Part shown: positions 22,679 to 33,430 of the stretch, piece by piece | Position numbering within the stretch: position 1 is the first letter of the stretch | How the letters are laid out: each line of letters opens with the position of its first letter | The notes under the pieces: generated by a model | Told to the model about the DNA's origin: nothing | The model's database searches: none | What the model saw: the letters and a program-made list of their open reading frames with translations, nothing else | Translations under genes and position numbers: made by a program | Source: Xiphydria camelus | Lineage: Eukaryota; Arthropoda; Insecta; Hymenoptera; Xiphydriidae | Assembly (NCBI GenBank): GCA_963678675.1 | Contig: OY783193.1 | Location: 29,968,082-30,032,081, forward strand | Reading direction: 5' to 3' | Length of the DNA stretch: 64,000 nt

Positions 22679-23125
22679 ATGAACAAGGAAAAAAGAGGCA
22701 GACCAACCAACAAAGTGGTAGTACCACGTGCAGTTGCTCCAGGTAATTCACACATTTCTCATAATATGAGAGAAATGTGTATAATCTTTTTCTAGTATGA
22801 TCGAATATACACGCGGGGACACGAAATCTGTCGCTGGTGACTATTTAATTGTTATTTCTAATGCTTATGTGATTGTATTAATTATTATTGTTTTACTTAA
22901 TTTCAAACGGGTAATTTTATTCCAGACAATCATTCACCGGTGACTCTATCAACGCCTTACGATGAACCTGCGCGAATAGGCAGCATGAACACGGCAGATC
23001 GAGGTAGCGAGCATCAAGACTTCCAATTGAAAGGAAGTTTTATAACAACGTCGATGGAAATACTCAATAATGGGAAATACCAAACACTCCATACTATTAT
23101 GAATAAAACAGTTATATTTCAATAA
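22679..23125 (+). CDS. Small two-exon gene with AT-hook-like motif, tentative
   Basis: Exons 22679-22742 and 22926-23125 join in phase (GT..AG, with TATTCCAG before exon 2) to give about 87 residues. The start MNKEKRGRPTNKVVV has the GRP core of an AT-hook. The rest, DNHSPVTLSTPYDEPARIG to TIMNKTVIFQ, has no domain I know. An AATAAAATA signal follows the stop directly. It could be the last part of a longer gene or a decayed insert. Confidence 0.35.
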
Positions 23126-23369
23126 TAAAATATATTTTTTCTTCAAAGTTTTAAGCATTATTCATTCATATATGATGTACATAATGAATAGTATATTGAT
23201 AATATATTAATTACTTAAATGCAATCATGTGTATATATTTTGTATATATATTTTACTATTATATCCCCACTATTCCCAATTCCCCCTCTCCGTGGGAAAG
23301 AAAATTATTTTAGTATATATAGTGCTCTAATAAATATTCAGAGGTATCACGTGATAGCCGTACGGCTGT

Positions 23370-23880
23370 ATCAGTGGTCTTTCAGTTCTGTCAATTGACT
23401 TTTCAATTGACTTCAAAGACAGAAGGCTTTTTCAGTTCTCGCGAAAATTCGCGGATTTTGACGCCCCGAGTCGAAATCCGAGAACTGAAAATGTCCTGAC
23501 AGAACTGAAAGAGCACTGAAAAAGCCCTGAAAGTCCTGAAAATCGTTGAACTGAAAAAGTACTGAAAGTCCTGAATATGCATTTATGCAGGCCTGTCAGT
23601 CCTTTTTCAGTCCTTCTGAATTCTATGGGCGGCCCATGACCGCGCGGCCACTTTGACGAAAATAATTCAGTTCTGTCAGGGCTTTTTCAGTGCTCTTTCA
23701 GTTCTGTCAGGACTTTTCAGTTCTCGGATTTCGACTCGGGCTGACAGGCCTGCATAAATGCATATTCAGGACTTTCAGTACTTTTTAAGTTCAACGATTT
23801 TTAGGACTTTCAGGGCTTTTTCAGTGCTCTTTCAGTTCTGTCAGGACTTTTTCAGTTCTCGGATTTCGACTCGATTGGTT
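23370..23880. repeat. Foldback of AGTCCTGA / GAACTGAAA words
   Basis: 23465-23613 and 23730-23872 are inverted copies. Each arm is itself made of variants of CAGAACTGAAAGAGCACTGA and CTGAAAGTCCTGAA. The outermost phrase, CGAGTCGAAATCCGAGAACT, recurs at 14.75 kb and its first half at 27.34 kb. Confidence 0.8.
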
Positions 23881-24019
23881 CTCTCTTGGAGAAGGACGAG
23901 CACTACCTGAGAACCTTTTGGGCCCATTGCAATCCAGGTAGTTTTGGTGCTCCAATGCTGCTCTGTACGTGCAGTTATTTCCCGATTTGCACGTTGGGAG
24001 CATCAGAGGAGTAGCAAAA

Positions 24020-24100
24020 CCAAATTCTCTTAGGTACTCCCGTAGTCCTCCATTGGAGAACTAAATTCTCTGAGGTACTCCCGTAGTCCTCCATTCGACT
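24020..24100. repeat. Two tandem ~40 bp units
   Basis: AAATTCTCTTAGGTACTCCC.. GTAGTCCTCCATT occurs twice in direct orientation. From 24105 to 24250 nothing is recognised. Confidence 0.75.
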
Positions 24101-24249
24101 CTAGTCAATGTAATAATAATAATTACAAATTTTAATATCGGAATATAGTTTTTAATTTATTCACTCTTTTTGCAATAAAAAATGTCCTGTTGGGTTTTGG
24201 AAGGAAGCAGGTCAGGCTTAAATTATAATAAAGGAGTTAAAAAAACGCG

Positions 24250-25199
24250 GCGAATTAATACCAACACCTAATACATTAATTATTTCTTGCTCTTTCCAAT
24301 ATGTCCTCTCATAGTGGAGTGTTCCTGACCTTGCTCCAGTCAGGAACTTCTTCCGAGTAGCTTTCACTACCTGTAAATGCATTGATAGAGTTAAAAAAAT
24401 GAGCTATAATTAAACGTGTGACAGATTATAAAAGACAGAAATTATTTATGAACCTAAAGAAATTGTTCGACCCGTTGGCTGCGCTCTACCAGATTGAAAG
24501 GGTAATGTTTGATTTGATGATCCCGGTGTTTCTATGACGTTGATACTTCGCTGCATTTCAATATCCTGACGGGTACCTGATTCCATGTGAGGACGCTTTG
24601 TCGGCGGTGATGTGGAGATCCTATTTAAAAATAAAAATACGAAATATAAGTACCCCTTAATGATAAGATGTTTTTTTTTAATTTCCAAAATACGTAGAAT
24701 TGAAAGAAAAATTAATTTCGACGGTTTAATTCAGTAGTGAACTAATAAACCAAATTAATCGACTTGGCTTCATGGCGACATTTTTGACAATATTTTTGGA
24801 AGTTAGGTACTTATCTAGAAAAAAAATGTATACTGATCTATTTTGTTCATTTGAATTAGGGCTACAAACAACAAAAAGTTATAACAGAGATTTTACTATA
24901 TTGTTTCGATTCTAAACTGTTTCGCAGGAATTAACTCAACCTCGGAAAATGATTTAACCGTATTTATATTACTTCGCTACTGAATTGTAAAAGAAAAAAA
25001 CTAATACATACTACCATCTTTTGCTTTCTTTCGTCCGTTGGCATCTTTCACGAACTTAATTCTCCGGTATCTCATTCTTTCATTTTTCGGCTTGAACACA
25101 ACCAAAGTCCATTTCTTCTCGCGTCCTTTAGATTTTGGTGCTTCACTCGAAGCAACTTTTCCTCTTTTCCCTCTCATGTTCACCGTTTCACTGTTTACC
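24250..25199 (-). CDS. Possible multi-exon gene, unknown basic protein
   Basis: Minus-strand blocks: 25199 to about 25013 (MVNSETVNMRGKRGKVASS, then KWTLVVFKPKNERMRYRR and FVKDANGRKKAKDG before a GTAGTATGT donor-like string); about 24620-24446 (ISTSPPTKRPHMESGTRQ, after an AG); and about 24374-24260 (KATRKKFLTGARSGTLHY then YWKEQEIINVLG, after an AG). Each looks protein-like, but the phases do not all match with the splice sites I chose. The function is unknown. Confidence 0.3.
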
Positions 25200-25289
25200 A
25201 CTTCTTAAAATTAGAGAAAATCAGCTCACTTCTTGTCGTCTTCACGTCCTTGCTTCGACTGGCCCCAGGGTCCTCCGGCCTTACCCTTA

Positions 25290-25858
25290 GGCTAATATTT
25301 CACGGATCCGACATGTCGGATTATCGTATACGATAAGTCACTCCGATTGGTTGTACAAAAATCGGGTGGGGGGTCCATCGCAGGTATTTTGTCGGATGCA
25401 TGAAATATGGTCGATTGACGACACTTCTGTTTGTCGCTGCGACAGTCTGGAAATGGTGGTGCCGCCAAGTGGTGAAGTTTGGCAGTCCGGCTCCTCATTA
25501 TTACGTGTGACCAAAAAATCAAAAAACACACGTATTGAACAATACGAGCTAAGACAAGACAAGACAAGACAAGTCGAAGGGAGCTTCTCGGCTTCGCTGT
25601 TCAGGATGTGTCAATATTTCTCAGATAGCCATCGGTGGCGTTGAACGTAACATACTGTCGCGCCATCACCCGGCCATGTACGACCCTATTTTTTGTCGTA
25701 CGAAACCGTCGCTTGAAGTTCGACACTGCTCAACTTTCGTACGACGAAAAATACCGTCGGTCCGACAGATTTCCCCCACCACCACTTTCTGTCACAGCAA
25801 ATCGGAGTGACTTGTCGTATACGACAATCCAACATGTCGGATCCGTGAAATAGGCCCC
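25290..25858. mobile_element. Element with ~55 bp TIR and TCGTATACGA words
   Basis: TATTTCACGGATCCGACATG and its inverse mark the ends; the TIR continues through TCGTATACGA and CACTCCGATT. Variants of GTCGTACGAC and TCGTATAC occur at several places inside. The terminal bases read GGCTAA at the left and GGGGCC at the right. No coding sequence. Confidence 0.75.
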
Positions 25859-25862
25859 TATA

Positions 25863-26041
25863 AAGGCCATCACACGCAAAATTCCGAAAGGCCGTAAGAC
25901 GTAAGCGTAAGCGAATAAACCAATCAGAATCAAGTATTCCATTGTGGTGGGGTTACGGACAACGGAATACTTGATCCTGATTGGTTTATTCGCATACGCT
26001 TACGTCTTACGGCCTTACGGAATTTTGTGTGTGATGGCCAT
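25863..26041. mobile_element. MITE, GGCCATCACACGCAAAATTC terminus
   Basis: The inverted ends GGCCATCACACGCAAAATTC and GAATTTTGTGTGTGATGGCC are flanked by TA. The word CGTAAGACGTAAG repeats in each arm, and the centre has the CAAGTATTCC core. It abuts the preceding element directly. It matches the ends of the 4.6 kb element at 44490-49062. Confidence 0.85.
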
Positions 26042-26204
26042 TAGGGAGGGGTTGACGGAAAAACTCGCCGCTTGCCGTACCTACCTAGGTTTATTGAGCT
26101 ACCTGGGGTACGAGGGCGTCGCGTGCGTCATTCCTACGCTCGCACCGTGCTTTCTATCGCGTTGGATAAGGATGCAATGTGAAAATATTTGAAATTGCTG
26201 AAAA

Positions 26205-26584
26205 AAAAAATGTATATGTCTGCACAGTATGGAAAAGTTTTACAGACACCACCTGCAATATAATATATTGACATGGCTGATAATTAGATAAAATATGGAA
26301 TCGTAGAACATTATTTAAAACTAATCATTAACTGGTGCAGGCATTATAATTGCAATTGTGAGTATTCACATTTGGCAATTATTCGAGAAATCATCCGAGA
26401 TAGCATGTTTGAAGCTGACGGAAATCAGTATCGATATAATACGGCAGGATTTATGTACAAATGTCATACAATAAATAATATAGAAGTTATTCCGATAAAT
26501 CTAATACAAGCTCCATGTTTTCACATTACGATCAATGGCCAGTCATATGTATCAATGCCAATTAATGATAAAGAATTAGAATAA
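26205..26584 (+). pseudogene. Unknown repeat-family ORF, second copy
   Basis: In-frame from about 26340: CEYSHLAIIREIIRD, then EADGNQYRYNTAGFMYKC, INNIEVIPINLIQAPCF and SYVSMPINDKELE-stop. The same peptide with changes is on the minus strand at 22.1-17.5 kb. Upstream, the block near 26270-26330 also aligns but with a frameshift. Family unknown. Confidence 0.45.
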
Positions 26585-26641
26585 ATTGTAATTCATTATA
26601 ACTTTTTTTAATTAAAAATATAAAATTTAAGTTCATGTATA

Positions 26642-27211
26642 CAGGGTGTTCGGAAAAAACACCGACACAGAAATAGGGGTGATAGGTTACGTTATTACAA
26701 GTATTTTGATATAAGGGACCTATACCCGCAAGCGCCCCCTTCTGGAGATATCAACTTTTCAAGTTTATAACGACCGAGGTTGATCAAAGTAGAATAATAT
26801 TGAGTTTTTTGTCTACCTGTACAATTGAAAAACAAATGAAAACTCCTTGTATCCGCATCATTTTCGAAAAGTACAAGGACTTGAGCCAAGCGGTTATCCT
26901 TTCCGCAAGCAGTTTGCGCAGTGGCACATCTATCCAGAATCGTTTCCGATGTTGCATGGACATGGGTGGCCGTCATTTTGGGCATTTGCTGTAGTACATT
27001 GTTTTTGTATCTCGTAAAATTAAATATTCGTTACCATCTTGATACGTTTCTTATTATTCTACTTTGATCAACCTCAGTCGTTGTAAACTTGAAAAGTTGA
27101 TATCTCCAGAAGGGGGGGCGCTTGCGGGTATAGGTCCCTTATATCAAAATACTTGTAATGACGTAACCTATCACCCCTATTTCTGTGTCGGTGTTTTTTC
27201 CGAACTCCCTG
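26642..27211. mobile_element. Foldback mariner-type element, copy 1
   Basis: CAGGGTGTTCGGAAAAAACA and the inverted right end are flanked by TA. The arms are about 150 bp, the inside about 270 bp. It is nearly identical to 56124-56691. The ACAGGGTGTTC ends are typical of Tc1/mariner-like non-autonomous elements. The sequence without it can be compared at 17625-17640. Confidence 0.85.
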
Positions 27212-27386
27212 TATATGTGGCTGATTATTTTGTATTACTGTCTACCACAAATATATCAGTAATTAATATATAGCTAATGAACGTGCCAGTCGAACATTTT
27301 CTAAGTCCATCGGGCGCCACAGTCGAACATTTTCTAAGTCGGATTTCGACTCGGGTAGAGAAGCAAAAGAGTCGTTATAGAGTATT

Positions 27387-27556
27387 AAGGAGAAGTACGG
27401 AGAACCAAGGGAGAACCAATATTACCGACTGGAGAATTACGGAGCACGAAGGGAGAACCAATATTGCCGACCGGAGAAGGACGAAGCACCAAGGGAGAAC
27501 CAATATTTCGAGTGGAGAAGGACGGAGCATCAAGGGAGAACCAAAATTTCGACTCG
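27387..27556. repeat. Four ~42 bp tandem repeats
   Basis: Unit GGGAGAACCAATATTGCCGA.. GGAGAAGGACGAAGCACCAA. Since 42 is divisible by 3, the array reads as 14-residue repeats in the open frame 27277-27615, with TNI and GRT/RSI motifs. A CGACTCGGG phrase borders it on both sides. I doubt it is a protein. Confidence 0.85.
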
Positions 27557-27667
27557 GGGAGTTCCTCGATGTCTGCTTCTGTTTGGGTGCCCTGAAATTA
27601 ATACGATTCATTTAACGTATAACTCCAGTTACATATTCTAAAATATTGTATTTATATATTTGAATAG

Positions 27668-29036
27668 TTAAGAAATTACGTCAGTAATTTTAAACAACGA
27701 GTCCGTTTTCGCGTTGAAACAATGGACGATAATTGGAAAAATGGCCAAAACCAGAGGAGTATTGCAGCGCAGGTCTTCACAAAATGCCTGTGATACTTCC
27801 AGCTCTTTCTGCAGCAATGCATGCTGATCTGTGAGTTTAATTCTTTTCGCTGTCTGCACAATGCAAAAGTCATGGATATACTCGCGAATTGTTTTAAAAA
27901 GGCTTATGTGTTCTTCATCCAAATGCCTCGGACGGATTTTCCCAAAAGAAGAGAAGCGTGATGTAAAAAATTATCTGGCTCTTTTAACAACGGCCATTCT
28001 TCCAGTGCAGAGTGAACCGTTCCACTCCTGCGATTAAAAGAGATTCGTTGCGACGGGTACGTTTCAGTTAAGATTTGTTCGATCTTTTCAAGGTCTCGTT
28101 CACTAGCGACAGCTTGCTCTATAAGCCACTGCTTCTTCCAAATCTGTGTCTCCTTGGATTCTTGAAGCGGTAGCGGCGGCTCATAGGCGACACAACCGTA
28201 TTCGTCCACTGCGAGATCTTGCTTTTTTTTCGTGTGAGTAGCAGTAGACGACGAATTCCCCTTGGACGATCTCTGCTGTTTATTATAATGGATCTTCGTA
28301 TAAATTTGAATCGCTAGGGATTCATATCCTCTTGCAAAGGTTGAAACTCTGTCATCGAATTTGACGACATCTCTAAAAGATTCGGGATATCGAGATACGA
28401 TTTGCTGTGCAATTTTAAAGGACGTGCACCGTCTTTCGTCCTTTAAATCTTCAGCCTGATAATCCGCGATTACTGCTATCATTGAGCGCTGATCAGCAGG
28501 AAAGGGAACTTCCTTGTGTTCACAGGCTTCCATAAGCCTCCGTGAAAATTTATCCCACGGTAGAGGTTTTCGGCGCGGTGTCTTCGGCGATTGTGGTAAA
28601 CGATGTTGAGGCTTCTCTTAAATTATTAAAATTCAAATTGCATCAATTTAAAGACCTTTTGACAAGGTCCTAATAAATTAAAGTTCATTTAAATTCAACA
28701 ATTCTCTGTGTTGCTCAATTTGTATCTATTTTTTTAGCCCACAAAAATTGTGTGAATTGGTCATATATTTTCATACCTGATAGATCGACGACAACATTTG
28801 CTGCAGATGTCTCATTAGTTAAATTGCTGCTCGTAAGCAACTTGTTCTCAGTCAAGTAAATGATTGGCAGAGGCTTTTCAATGTCTGCAGACTTCTCAAG
28901 AGTTAAAAGAGCTTCGGTGTTACTCAAAATGTTTTTGTCTCTCAGTGTCAAAGTTACAGAATCAGAAGATGCACTAGCGAGATGCAATAACACGAAGTCG
29001 TCATGAATTTCTGATCCATCTCCTTCCAGTAGTAGC
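27668..29036 (-). pseudogene. Broken gene of an uncharacterised DEYGC-type family
   Basis: Exon A (29036 to about 28741) follows an AACAG acceptor: LLLEGDGSEIHDDFVLLHLA to VVVDLSGMKIYDQFTQFL. Exon B (about 28617-27668) reads RRKPLPWDKFSRRLMEACEH, FKIAQQIVSRYPESFRD, the family mark DEYGCVAYEPPLP, then TYPSQRISFN and EEWPLLKEP, and, after one frameshift near 27915, MDEEHISLFKTIREYIHD to the stop. Similar proteins are multicopy in insects and fish; their function is not established. The frameshift and missing 5' part suggest a pseudogene. The segment lacks transposon ends of its own that I can see. Confidence 0.55.
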
Positions 29037-29496
29037 TGTTAATTTGTAACGAAATATATATATAAATGCAGAAGGAAAGGCCGGGGCTGTTGTCAAAAAC
29101 TGCGGTTTTCTTATTGGACAAAGATGATGAATATTTATTTCAAATATTAACTGCTGTTGAGGACCTTATTTGAAAAAGTTAAATACAAATTTTTTTCAAA
29201 ATTCTTCGTGAAGACTTTCGAGAGATATGAATTTTTAAATTTTAAAAAGTTCTGTTTAAAAATCCTTTTCGGTGGCGATTATTTCAAGAAAATACGACAA
29301 TATTGAAGAAAATACACCACGTAGAAAATGGAGAAATTGTCCCATGAGAAAGATTCCCTTTCAATGAATAAGCCAATTAAAATTATGAAGGTAATACTTA
29401 TGTTGCCTGTAGTAGTTTAAAATTAATTTAACTTAACCAGGTAACTTAAGAATTTTCTAATACTGGTAAAAAAATGTTCATCATTAAAGAGAGAAA

Positions 29497-29985
29497 ATGG
29501 GTTTTCTCCGAGAAATGAGTAACATTTATGGGGATAGAACAGGATCGGAACTGTCTCAACTTATGAGGGATTGGAATAGAATTATCATTTTGGGGGAACA
29601 ACTTACACTCTTGATTAGATGTAAGAAAATTAACATTTTTCCGGGACATAGAGATAAGAAATTTTTTAATTTTAATTATGATAATTTGAAAGTTTTAACA
29701 AAGGCAAATACCTATCGTAACACGTTTAACAAAAGAATTCTAAATTTAGAGATTCAGAATGCTTCTATAAATGTAATAAATTTACGGACATTTTTCCGTC
29801 GCATCGAGCGACGGGACCCCAAAATAGTCCGATCGAAAACGCAACCATTTACCGCTAATCCTACCTTCGAGGAAAGGGTTTGTTTCGGCAATTACGCCGA
29901 TGACAAACAACCCGAGTTCGCGCTTTCCTGGAAGGTAGGTATGAAACGGTGCTCGACGCGTTGTTCCCTTCGGTACACGCTTTAA
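29497..29985 (+). other. Unassigned 162-codon open frame
   Basis: The middle (LIRCKKINIFPGHRDKKF, then FNFNYDNLKVLTKANTYRN) weakly recalls the start of Penelope-like ORFs (C.....P.H), but I cannot support that. The phrase TTTAACTTAACCAGGTAA just upstream (29430-29448) recurs inverted near 50210. The last 60 codons are of different composition and may be repeat. The end is cut by the TTAA of the next element. Confidence 0.2.
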
Positions 29986-30630
29986 CCCTCCGTTAGGCGC
30001 GCGGGTATATGTAACGCAGGTAGTCGCGCTTGTATCAAATTGATACATCTTAAAAGGCAGTGCATTTTCCTGAAAAGAAACATTCTAGTGATTCAAAATG
30101 TGCATTATAATAAAAAAAGTCAAGCATACTTATCAAAATGTATATATTACAAATAATTACATTTATAATTATACACACTGAAGGAAATTATACCTATGTA
30201 TCGCATAATAGAACATTCATCGTGGCGCCACGGGCAATTACTGTAAAACTGGCTTGGCATTCAACGTTTTAAATTGGAATATTCAGTTCAATTAAAAAAT
30301 ACACACAAACCACTGTCTAAAAGCTTCACAAATTTGTTTTAACTACCTAGGTCGCAATGAACGTAACTGAAACTGATTCCACAAAACAAACACATTGAGT
30401 CGCACGTGTATCAAACTGATACAAATACTACCACCACTCGTCCCTTTTAGGTAGCTAGAGGCTCTGTCGCTGATGGGCGGGGCTTGTAATTCCACGAAGT
30501 TGTTTGAAACACATCTGCAGACAACTACTAAGAATTTCAATATCGTAAGTTTTTGCATTTCTAAGAAATCTGCGTAAAGCAAAGCCACACACACATGTAT
30601 CAATTTGATACACGCGCGACTAACGGAGGG
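29986..30630. mobile_element. piggyBac-type MITE, 645 bp
   Basis: TTAA on both sides (29982-29985, 30631-30634) and inverted termini CCCTCCGTTA / TAACGGAGGG. The palindrome GTATCAAATTGATAC (with variants) occurs at three places, near both ends and in the middle. No transposase. Confidence 0.9.
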
Positions 30631-30999
30631 TTAAGGTCGAGACAGACATGGCCGCACCGCGCTCGCAGCGACTGTTGGCCGTGTGTCGGTCAACTGTCGG
30701 TGACGGCGACGCGAAAAGCCGGTGCCCACATAGCCGCGCGGCGCCCGCACCGTGTTTTTGGCCGTGTATTGGAGGTGCGTCGTACGTACACAACGAAACA
30801 GAACCGACTAGTCCCTACCTAACCGCGCCGACAGCACCGCACCGAGGCCGCACCGTGCCAGACTAGTTTCGTTTACTTTTTGACGGGCGCGGTGCGGTCT
30901 CGAGAGTTAACTTTCGAGTGCAAAGGGTTAATAAAATAATTAAATCTATATTTTTATTTTTATAAATGAAATAATCAATTAATTACACTTTTTACATAT

Positions 31000-31570
31000 A
31001 TGACTGGTTTCTCTTTCATGCATTTTCCGCAGACAAATTTTTTAAAAAATTATGCAAGTTTGAGTGGTTTTATTATCCGTGTACCTACAATCTTATTTGG
31101 CATTTCCTTCGTGATTGGGAATTATTGCTTGGGCTGCTTGATGTTCCTTGTTGTAGGTTTTCCTTTTCTTCTTCAAGGAATTCGTAATACTCTGTGACGA
31201 GTTCATCTGCAATTATCTGCACTTCAATTATTAAAATATTTACACAGTTTTCTAAATTTATTGCTGGAATTTTTTAATTCAAGTTAACTTTAAAACCAAT
31301 TATTTCAGACCTACCAAAAATTTACTTAAACCCTTTTACTTCCAGGCCCCTCAATTGTAACAGGAAACGCTGTCTTGGTATCTTTATTCCAGTTGTTGCC
31401 TGATAGAGTATCCATGCATTGATTTCAGCAAAATCCAGGATATTGAAAAATATGTGTACAGGCCATCTATTGCATTTTGATTTCACGCTATATTTTCGTG
31501 CCATTAGGTGAACCATATCGACGCGAAATTTAGTCTTATTATAATAACTAATTGTTTCGGGTATTAGCTT
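31000..31570 (-). pseudogene. piggyBac transposase C-terminal fragment (left, inverted)
   Basis: Minus strand: MVHLMARKYSVKSKCNRWPV, FFNILDFAEINAWILYQATTG, IPRQRFLLQLRGLEVKG-stop. This is the region after the third catalytic Asp of piggyBac transposases (the Asp itself is replaced or lost upstream). The Cys-rich tail is present further down (about 31190-31000) as mirrored sequence. Truncated at both sides. Confidence 0.7.
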
Positions 31571-32022
31571 TCTATTAGTTTTGGTTTTGATGCATTTATG
31601 TTTTTAACTTAGTACCGTAACTTTTTTTGTTGGTTACCAGACATAATAGTCCAGGCAACGAAGACCGAAAAAGGCCAAATAGCGGAAAAAAATTCCTACA
31701 AACGGTAGTCGGAATTTTTAATATTAATTCATACCGCTTAGTATCACGATAGCAAATTGTATACCGCTTAGTATCACGATAGCAAATTGTATACCGCTTA
31801 GTATCACGATCGCACACTAGGATTAATCTTTCGATCGGTAAAGCGGGTTCATTTTATTCATTCTAAACCCATCACACAAGATTAATTTGGCGCGTACTCC
31901 GTCGCGCAAAGACGGAACATTGTTTATTAGAATAGGTATTGCGGGAAACGGCTTATTTCGATCCGTCTGTTAATTAACGAAAGGGGAAAAGGGGTACGAC
32001 GGAACACAGACTCTAGTCTTTA

Positions 32023-32328
32023 AGGCTTGTGTTCACTTGCAATAAATTTCGCAAATCTGGCTGTAAGACAGCACTTGCAACATGTGTAAACAGCGCTGCA
32101 AGTTGACTTGCTGCAAACGTGTGCTCTCAGCGGAAGTGCTTGCGACCTGTCCGAACTTGCAAGTGAACACGTGCTACTTGCTAAAGCAAAATTGCGCTCT
32201 ATGGTTTCAGGCCCAGTTGAAAGTGTTGTCGCAAGTAAACTTGCGGGAATTTTGATTCAAGTGTATACGCAAATCCAAGTTGCTCTAACAAAAACTGTCG
32301 CAAGTCACTTCCATGTGGACACGAGCCT
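32023..32328. mobile_element. 306 bp MITE with ACTTGCAAGT words, TTA duplication
   Basis: TTA flanks both sides (32020-32022, 32329-32331). The ends AGGCTTGTGTTCAC and inverted AGGCTCGTGTCCAC match at 12 of 14 bases. CTTGCAA, ACTTGC and GCAAGT occur more than ten times inside. The open frame 32108-32350 is a by-product. Confidence 0.8.
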
Positions 32329-32399
32329 TTATAACCGTCCCATCATTTGACAGAAAGGATCGGAAGCGATGAACCCCGTTCGCGACCTGCCGGGCCGTA

Positions 32400-32515
32400 T
32401 CTTGCCGGGCGGAAGTACAGTTGTTTGTATGTACTAGCTATACTCCCCAAACCCCGGGGGGTAAGTAAGACCCCCGGGGTCCCAAGATCGCCGGGGGTTT
32501 TAGCGACACAGTTTT
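32400..32515. repeat. GC-rich repeat with CCCCGGGG motifs
   Basis: TTGTATGTACTAGCTATACT.. CCCCGGGG.. AAGATCGCCGGGGGTTTT matches 50590-50860, where a MITE interrupts it. Confidence 0.7.
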
Positions 32516-32599
32516 GTCCACGCATTTATGAAAAAACTATTTTATATAATATAATATAATATATAGTAATAAAAAAGTAGAAGGAAAAGATTTGATCCA

Positions 32600-33430
32600 G
32601 TCAGTATTTTGACGGGCCGAGCTAACACCCGAAACAGTTAGTTATTATAATAAGACTAAATTTATAATAAGACGAAAATATAGCGTGAAATCAAAATGCA
32701 ATAGATGGCCTGTACACGTATTTTTCAATATCCTGGATTTCGCTGAAATCAATGCATGGATACTTCATTAGGCAACAACTGGAATAATGATACCAAGGCA
32801 GCGTTTCCTGTTACAATTAAGGGGCCTGGAAGTAAAAGGGTTTAAGTGCATTTTTGGTCGGTCTGAAATTATTGACTTTAAAGTTAACTTGAATTAAAAA
32901 ATTCCAGCAATAAGTTTAGAAAACTGTGTAAATATTTTAATAATTGAAGTGTAGATACTTGCAGATGGACTCATCACAGAGTATACGCCTCTTGCGTATC
33001 TCGAAAGTGCGCCGAAAGCGCCGCATAGTGGCCAAGATTGGCACAAATGGGTTACACTGTCAACAAATCAGACCATCCGGCTTGTGCTTATACAGGCAAA
33101 CCTAAGTGTACATGTGACCACATGTATAGTCGTACACCCCCGTGCCGTGTGTACAGCACTTTTTGCTCACCAGGCGAGTAAGGCGGCGCCACCACCGATG
33201 CGCAACAGGCGTATTACGAATTCCTTGAAGAAGAAAAGGAAAATCTTCAAGAAGGAACATCAAGCAGCCCAAGCAATAATTCCCAATTACGAAGAAAATG
33301 CCAAATAAGATTGTAGGTACACGGATAATAAAACCACTAAAACTTGCATAATTTGTAAAAAATTTGTCTGCGGAAAATGCATGAAAGAGAAACCAGCCAT
33401 AATATGTAAAAATTGTAATTAATTGATTAT
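32600..33430 (+). pseudogene. piggyBac transposase C-terminal fragment (right)
   Basis: Plus strand 32670-32845 is the mirrored copy of 31322-31500 with small changes. The tail continues at about 33205: YYEFLEEEKENLQEG, then, past a frameshift, TDNKTTKTCIICKKFVCGKC and IICKNCN-stop, a CxxC..CxxC Cys-rich end as in piggyBac transposases. A stretch at 32970-33190 is unrelated. The two fragments lie tail-outward around a 1 kb centre. Confidence 0.7.

Noticed and set aside
29497..29985. Penelope-like retroelement ORF
   Set aside because: Only a weak C..P.H resemblance; no reverse transcriptase or GIY-YIG motif nearby. Left as unassigned.
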